Shown here: in pieces, positions 58,686 through 64,000 of the stretch
Layout: every line of letters begins with the position of its first letter
How positions within the stretch are numbered: the stretch's first letter is position 1
Program-made: the position numbers and the translations under genes
Assembly: GCA_965153455.1 (NCBI GenBank)
Contig: OZ234503.1
Location: forward strand, 5,022,001 to 5,086,000
Source of the DNA: Sphagnum compactum
Taxonomy: Eukaryota; Bryophyta; Sphagnopsida; Sphagnales
DNA length: 64,000 nucleotides
Reading direction: 5' to 3'
The notes under the pieces: model-generated
Databases searched by the model: none
Told to the model about the DNA's origin: nothing
What the model saw: the letters and a program-made list of their open reading frames with translations, nothing else

Positions 58686-60764
58686 ATGTCTTCTTTTCAA
58701 ATGGAGTCCTTGAAAGTCATGGAGAAGTTTGATGGTGGCAACTTTCACCTTTGGAAGTTCAAAATGCGCATGATGCTTTCCAAACATGGGCTTTGGAAAT
58801 TTGTTGATGGGAGTGCCACCTTGCCAAGTGAAGAAGTTGCAAGGGCCGATTACAATGAAAAAATCATCAAAAGTAGAGATGTCGTGTTCATTGAAGGGTC
58901 AAAGGAAATAGGTGGTGTACCTCATCTTGAGAAAGAAGAAAATGTAGTTGTGCATGAAGAAGTTGAAGGAGAAGAACCATTAACCTTTAGTCAAGATACA
59001 CCTTTGAATGAAACAAGAAGGGAAGGTGTGCAAAGTGAATCCACACCAAGTTCTTCATCGGAAGAAGAATTTGTTATTTCCAATGATAACCCATCTTGTG
59101 AACCTTCACAAGATATGCCGAGGGAAAGACCTCAAAGGCAACAAAGGGAATGGCCTCAGGATTGGTGGATTGCTACCAAGGAGGTGGAGCGCGCCACCGT
59201 TGCATTTTTGGAGGAGCCCCAAAATATTGAAGAAGCATTGACATGTGAAAATTCCAAGGAGTGGGAGTGTGCGATGCGAGAAGAATATGATTCCCTCATG
59301 ACAAACAACACATGGACTTTGGTACCACTTCCCGCCAGTAGGAAACTCGTTTCTTGCAAATGGGTGTTCAAAATCAAACAAGGCGCAAATGGGGAGGTGG
59401 AATGCTACAAGGCTAGATTAGTGGCAAGAGGTTTTACCCAAACCCACGTAGTGGATTACAACGAAACTTTTGCGCCCGTCGCAAAGTTTACATCTATTAG
59501 TTGTATTCTTGCATTAGCGGCCTTGGAAGACATGGAGATCCATCAAATGGACGTGAAAACCGCATTTCTCAATGGCGAGCTTGAAGAGGAGATTTACATG
59601 GAGCAACCTCAAGGGTTTGTGCACCAAGGAGGTGAACATCTCGTGTGTAAGCTTCAGAAGTCCTTGTATGGTTTGAAACAATCTCCAAGGGCATGGAATC
59701 AAAAGTTAGATGCGTTTCTCAAAAGCATTGAATTTATGAAGAGTGAGGCCGATCCTAGTGTGCACGTTGCACAAGTGGGAGATGTGAAGTTTTTCATTGT
59801 GGTCTATGTGGATGACCTCATTTTGGTGTGCAACGATCAAAATAAACTTTTGCAAATCAAAGAAGAATTGAGTCAAAAGTTTGAAATGAAGGACCTCGGG
59901 GAGTTGCATTTCTTTTTGGGGATGGAGGTGGAAAGGAATCGTGATGAAAGACTCCTACGCATCAACCAAATCAAATACCTCAAGGAAATATTGAAGCGTT
60001 TTCGAATGGAAGAATGTAAGCCCATTGGAGTTCCATTGGATCCCAAGGTGAAGTTACAAAGGAATGCGAATGGAAATGATGAATCAAAGGGATTTCCATA
60101 TCAACAAGCGGTTGGGTCTTTGATGTATGCCATGTTGTGCACACGACCCGACTTGGCATACCCAATAAGCGTGTTGAGTCAACACATGGCGATCCCCTAC
60201 ATGGAGCATTGGATGGCCGTCAAACGAATCTTTCGATATTTGCAAGGTACGTTGCAAATGAAATTACATTTTGGTGCAACACCATCCAAGGAAGTTCTTG
60301 GATATTGCGATGCGGATTGGGGTGGTGATCTTGAAGATAGGAGGTCCACCACAGGGTTTGTTTTCATGATCGGAGGGGGAGCCATTTCTTGGAGTAGCAA
60401 ACGACAACCTACAATAGCATTGTCCACCACGGAGGCCGAATACATGGCGAACACGCAAGCCACAAAAGAAGCCATATGGATAACAAAATTGATGATGGAT
60501 TTAGGATACATGGAGGAGAAGAAAATGATGGTGATTCGATGCGACAATCAAGGTGCGATATCATTGACCAAGAATCCCACTCACCATGCACGAACAAAAC
60601 ACATTGATGTACAACATCATTTTGTTCGAGAACGAGTTGAAAATGGAGAAGTTCGATTTGAATATTGTCCAACCGAACACATGGTGGCGGATGTGCTTAC
60701 CAAGGCATTATCAAAAGAACGACATCATAAGTTGATAAACATGTTCGGATTAGAAACTTCATAG
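58686..60764 (+). CDS. Fusion Gag-start/reverse transcriptase-RNase H protein (692 aa)
   Basis: The ATG at 58686 is chosen because the degraded relative has the same MSSFQMESLKVMEKFDGG start; the frame is open further upstream. Residues 1-59 are the Gag N-terminus, ending DYNEK. From residue 60 (IIKSRDVVFIEGSKEI) the sequence is the integrase-RT linker. RVT_2 reverse transcriptase spans about 180-430, with MDVKTAFLNG (Asp 289), SLYGLKQSPRAW and YVDD at 374-377. Copia RNase H spans about 537-650, with CDADW (Asp 542), TTEAEY (Glu 583), CDNQG (Asp 620) and TKHIDVQHHF. It ends HMVADVLTKAL..MFGLETS. All catalytic positions that I can place are intact. Lacking protease and integrase, it would need these from an autonomous element to transpose. 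Confidence 0.93.
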   Translation: MSSFQMESLKVMEKFDGGNFHLWKFKMRMMLSKHGLWKFVDGSATLPSEEVARADYNEKIIKSRDVVFIEGSKEIGGVPHLEKEENVVVHEEVEGEEPLTFSQDTPLNETRREGVQSESTPSSSSEEEFVISNDNPSCEPSQDMPRERPQRQQREWPQDWWIATKEVERATVAFLEEPQNIEEALTCENSKEWECAMREEYDSLMTNNTWTLVPLPASRKLVSCKWVFKIKQGANGEVECYKARLVARGFTQTHVVDYNETFAPVAKFTSISCILALAALEDMEIHQMDVKTAFLNGELEEEIYMEQPQGFVHQGGEHLVCKLQKSLYGLKQSPRAWNQKLDAFLKSIEFMKSEADPSVHVAQVGDVKFFIVVYVDDLILVCNDQNKLLQIKEELSQKFEMKDLGELHFFLGMEVERNRDERLLRINQIKYLKEILKRFRMEECKPIGVPLDPKVKLQRNANGNDESKGFPYQQAVGSLMYAMLCTRPDLAYPISVLSQHMAIPYMEHWMAVKRIFRYLQGTLQMKLHFGATPSKEVLGYCDADWGGDLEDRRSTTGFVFMIGGGAISWSSKRQPTIALSTTEAEYMANTQATKEAIWITKLMMDLGYMEEKKMMVIRCDNQGAISLTKNPTHHARTKHIDVQHHFVRERVENGEVRFEYCPTEHMVADVLTKALSKERHHKLINMFGLETS

Positions 60765-60772
60765 AGTGGGAG

Positions 60773-61210
60773 TGTTAGAAATACTATTCGTTTCTAATTC
60801 CCAATGTTGATGAATGTGTGAAACATTCATCAAAAGGATGAATAGTATTCACATCCTTGTAGTAGTTAGGTTAGGGTTTAGAAGTGGAGACTACTTAGGG
60901 TTTGGCGGCGGCTAAGGTTAGGGTTTGGTGGCGGCTAGGGTTAGCCGGCGGCTAGGGTTAGGGTTAAGTGGTGGCTACTTTAGGGTTAAGAGATAGTATA
61001 TAATGGAGTACTTTTGAGTTGTCTTTCATTCTCTCCTTTCATGGTTTTTGAGTGCACATAGAACCATCAACCTTTGTTAGTTGTTGCAAGCCATAGTTTT
61101 GTGATTGTAGCATTTGAAGCATACCTTTGTAATCTTCTTGTAATACATTTGTTCCATTTCATGAACCTTGAAGCTTTCATTTCTTGCTTGTTTTCAAGTT
61201 GTTTCCAATA
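60773..61210 (+). repeat. 3' LTR of the young copia derivative
   Basis: 438 bp, the same as the 5' LTR except four substitutions and an extra 17-bp unit (AGCCGGCGGCTAGGGTT-like) in the telomere-like tract at about 60940-60960. Confidence 0.93.
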
Positions 61211-61215
61211 GTGCT

Positions 61216-61984
61216 CACCCCCAAATTGTAACCAAATGGCACACACCTTTGTAATCCCCTTACCCCCTGAAAACATATGACAACCCAACCAACATGCTAA
61301 CAAGCAACATGCACAACCCAATAAACACAAGTGGAGATGCACAACTCATGTAACACAAATCTTCACTTTTGTGATTCCCACATAGGAATCACGACATGAA
61401 TTCAAATCCTTTGCATTTGCTCATGGTGTAACACTCCACCACTTGTAAGGTACAAAAAATATAACTCGCCAACACAATGTTGAATCGTGAAGTGTTTGGT
61501 ATGAAAAAATTGGCCATAATGAGCCTCCAAAACCACATGTCTCCAATTGAGCTAAAAATTCTCACACTAGAAGTGTTCCTCACCATGAACTAATTGCCAT
61601 AGAAAGCTCTTGATTCCTTCTTTGTATAGGTGAGGAATGAATTTCCGAAAATTAAATGGAAATTAACTCCAAAAACGCAAATTAACCTCTCACCTACAAA
61701 ACTTTTTGTCTTCAAAACTTTTGCACATTCACACACATATAAATGTCTTCTCCAAAACTCAACGATGTAGACAGTTTGTTAATCCAACTTTGTATGCAAA
61801 AGATATGAATTTTCAAAAAAATTCACAATGAAAATTCAAAATGAAAATGAATTAAAAATCAAATTTTTGTCCGGTCTTAAAGGTCAAATCGTCTAGTGTA
61901 CATTCAAAGGTGGAATGTCCATTAATTGACCTACCCACATAATCATTAACCCTTGTTTGCCCGCTAGCTACCCCTTAGCTAAAT
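61216..61984. other. No gene recognised
   Basis: AT-rich sequence continuing the DNA that the copia derivative split. I see no domain. Confidence 0.6.
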
Positions 61985-62480
61985 GGACGAAATTTTCTTT
62001 TCATCCAAAAATTGGATTAAGTCTCTCAAATGGATGAAAAAATAAAAAAATAAAAAATTTGTTGGCAAGTTTAGATAAGTGCCAAACCTATGCCCTAGGT
62101 TCAAATTTTTTTTTTAAAAATGAAAAATAAAAAGGGAGGTCTGGATTGGACCCCCCGACCTTCTTTATCCCAAAGTTATCACAAACTTCATGAACCTCCC
62201 AATCTTGCTGAGCTTGGCAAGTTTGGGGGAGGTCCGGGTGAGCTTGGAGGTCATAGTTCCTATCGCCATCACCACCCCCCAACTTTTTACTTTTTCTTTT
62301 CCTTTATCCTTGGGTTGCAGCTCCTCCTCCTTTTCCTTTGTTGTTTATTGCCTCTAGTGGCAACTTCAACAAACAAGACAAACACGAGCACGGAGTTCTT
62401 CTTCGTACCTTTTTTTTTTACTCCCACACTATAGTCGTAGTTGTGGTGTTAACAATGACACCGACCCCCAACACGAGGAA
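61985..62480 (+). repeat. Dispersed repeat, partner of the reverse copy at 44.6-45.3 kb
   Basis: Contains TTCATCCAAAAATTGG, GGATGAAAAAATAA, TTTGTTGGCAAG, TAGGTTCAA, GGAGGTCTGGATTGGACCCC, CACAAACTTCATGAACCTCC and GGCAAGTTTGGGGGAGGTCC, in the same order as the reverse complement of the 45-kb copy. The small open frames across it are not conserved between copies, so it is non-coding. Confidence 0.6.
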
Positions 62481-63390
62481 TTTCTTCTCCTAGCCACCTT
62501 TGCTCCTCCTAAGCTTTACAACTATTGTAGCTGCAACTTACACCCACATGAAAACAAACAACAAAAGAAAAATGAAGAGGTGTGGTAAATACATAATTTC
62601 TAATCCTATATTCTAGTCTAAAATTTGGACTAAAATGCAATAAAACTAATATTAACAAAGTCTGCTAATTCAAATATACTTAAAACTAGTTTCAAAATTA
62701 AAATCCAATAATGAAAATATGATAAAAACATCAAAACAACAAAACTCTAACTATGGAAATAAAGCTTTTCCAAAAATCAAAGTATATTTCTCTCATATTC
62801 CATTAAAGCTCCATGTTCTACAATGATACAATGGTACTCATGTCTTCCTATTCTCCCAAGATACTCCTTCACAAAAAACATCCTATGTTTTATTCAAATT
62901 CAAATGGTGATAAAAACTAAGTATTTTAGCTAGTTATTCCTAAAACAGTAATTAAGTAAATAAAAATATACTAACTAATAATTACCACAAATAACTACTC
63001 CCTTAACATTACCCCACTCATACTCTAAATTATGTCCCAAAATTTTGGATAAAAAATGTATTAAAAAAGCTAAATGTGTTGCTATTTCTGATCCTATGAT
63101 TCAAAAATTTGAGTTGTTTATTCTACAATCTACTCTATCTAACTATAGTTTGTCCTTCTTATACTTCATATCGAAGCACTATCTAATTCTCTACTATATA
63201 CAAAATTTGTTGTTCTTTTGATGTCCCTATTGACAATTGTGCAATTGTTTGTTGATAGGTTGCTCTCTACTCTTGTGATTGTAATTTTATTATCATTTAT
63301 AGCTGCTATTATAAGTATAGATCTAATGTGATCTGATTTGACCCTATTATTGTAACTTTGATAGAACTTGCAATTGTTGATTTGATTATA
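62481..63390. other. AT-rich, no gene recognised
   Basis: Nothing beyond A/T-rich sequence was seen. Confidence 0.6.
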
Positions 63391-64000
63391 TATCGCAACC
63401 CCACTTTGACGCAAGTGTGAGGATGAAACTCACACTCCCAAAAGTGGGAACTTGGAGTCCGCCGGGGCTCCTGAAAATTCAGAGCTTGATTGCAGGGGTC
63501 AAAACACCTTGCATTGAGGTGTTCTTTATACCGTTGGAAAGGTCTTGAAGTGTACATGTCGAAAATGGCCTCGCATGATCCATTCAGACATCTGTAGCAT
63601 AAGTTATGGTCAAAAGAAGGGCCGGGAGTCAAACTGGCAGTTTGACTCCCGACCACTAAAAGTCGAGAATCGACCCGATCCCGGTGTGTGCAGGTAGAGT
63701 GCGACACACTATTGAAAAGCTCTTGAGGAGAGCTACAAGTTTGCATTAGACTTCATCCCATTCGGAGGTCTGAGCCGGGAGTTATGAGCTTCCAAAGTCC
63801 TGGGAGTCCAAACCGGGAAAGTTTCGAGACTTCTCCTTCGGAGTCTCGGGACAAAAAGCCATTCGGATGTAGGTGCCATGGGCAAACGCAGAGAATACTA
63901 TATGGGGGAAGGTGGTGGGGAAGGTGGTGGCTTCCCCCGAGTCCGGGCCGTGGTGAGTCAAGTGAGTCCGTGTTGCCCGTGGCTTGTCCCAACACCAAGA
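63391..64000 (+). mobile_element. Solo LTR family, subfamily B copy 4, cut by the window edge
   Basis: Begins TATCGCAACCCCACTTTGAC, where the first bases are TA instead of TG. It follows the B copy at 36082 closely, including the 27-nt palindrome at 63624-63650 and ACTATATGGGGGAAGGTGGT, with an extra copy of the GGGAAGGTGGTGG string. The 3' end lies beyond the window, so solo status is unproven. Confidence 0.85.

Larger units (their letters stand above)
57600..61210 (+). mobile_element. Young Ty1/copia deletion derivative (gag start fused to RT-RNase H)
   Basis: A complete element of 3611 bp with perfect 5-bp target duplication GTGCT (57595-57599 and 61211-61215). LTRs begin TGTTAG and end CCAATA. 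After the 5' LTR comes GGTTATGGGCCCAC (presumed primer-binding region, identical in the degraded relative). Before the 3' LTR is the purine tract AGAGTGGGAG. Between them is one long ORF. Protease, integrase and most of Gag are absent. Only four base substitutions and one 17-bp indel separate the LTRs, so insertion is recent relative to its neighbours. Confidence 0.95.

Noticed and set aside
1-64000. tRNA, rRNA and other structured RNA genes
   Set aside because: No convincing tRNA-like cloverleaf or rRNA segment was noticed by eye. A dedicated covariance search was not possible, so absence is not proven.

Overview
The window looks like nuclear DNA of a land plant. Its genes have GT-AG introns of about 130 to 900 bp, it carries plant-type gene families (an EDS5-like MATE transporter, an SGT1-like protein, an acyl-ACP thioesterase and a DUF676 lipase), and most of it is nested retrotransposon and DNA-transposon remains. 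I cannot name the species. The repeat style and spread-out genes would suit a large fern genome, but that is inference. No RNA gene, CRISPR array or bacterial-style operon was seen.

1-14.4 kb is a patchwork of partial host genes, all on the + strand. It holds the first half of an EDS5-like MATE transporter (2-2472), glutamine-rich exons resembling a SEUSS-type co-regulator (3728-5080, uncertain), three exons of an SGT1-like protein (9596-10935), and the last two coding exons of an acyl-ACP thioesterase (12245-12929). None is complete here. The stretch ends in a six-copy array of an exact 140-bp unit and a CACTA-transposon terminus at 14433.

14.4-21.1 kb is AT-rich and gene-free. It holds a 385-bp non-autonomous Helitron (19544-19928) and a 301-bp Harbinger/Tourist-type MITE with TTA target-site duplications (20360-20660).

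21.2-26.3 kb carries the only host gene that looks complete: a ten-exon alpha/beta-hydrolase of the DUF676 lipase family, 407 codons, with every exon phase consistent.

26.3-45.7 kb is repeat territory. It holds a Ty3-type gag relic, a decayed transposase-like ORF on the - strand (29.1-32.8 kb), a second CACTA-like terminus, and three ~0.9-kb plus one 0.83-kb solo LTRs of one family (one nested in another). These sit in or beside a very degenerate tandem array marked by a ~25-bp palindromic box.

45.7-61.2 kb contains two related Ty1/copia elements. The - strand copy (45745-54515) has all domains but is decayed, and three LTR-type insertions interrupt it. One is a 2.17-kb LTR-like insertion with its own promoter-like elements and an intact 140-codon ORF of unknown function. 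The + strand copy (57600-61210) is young (perfect target duplication, nearly identical LTRs) and encodes one 692-residue ORF in which the start of Gag is joined in frame to reverse transcriptase-RNase H. The rest of gag, the protease and the integrase are gone.

61.2-64 kb is AT-rich repeat DNA ending in a further solo-LTR family member cut by the window edge.

All family names come from reading conserved motifs by eye; no database search was possible.
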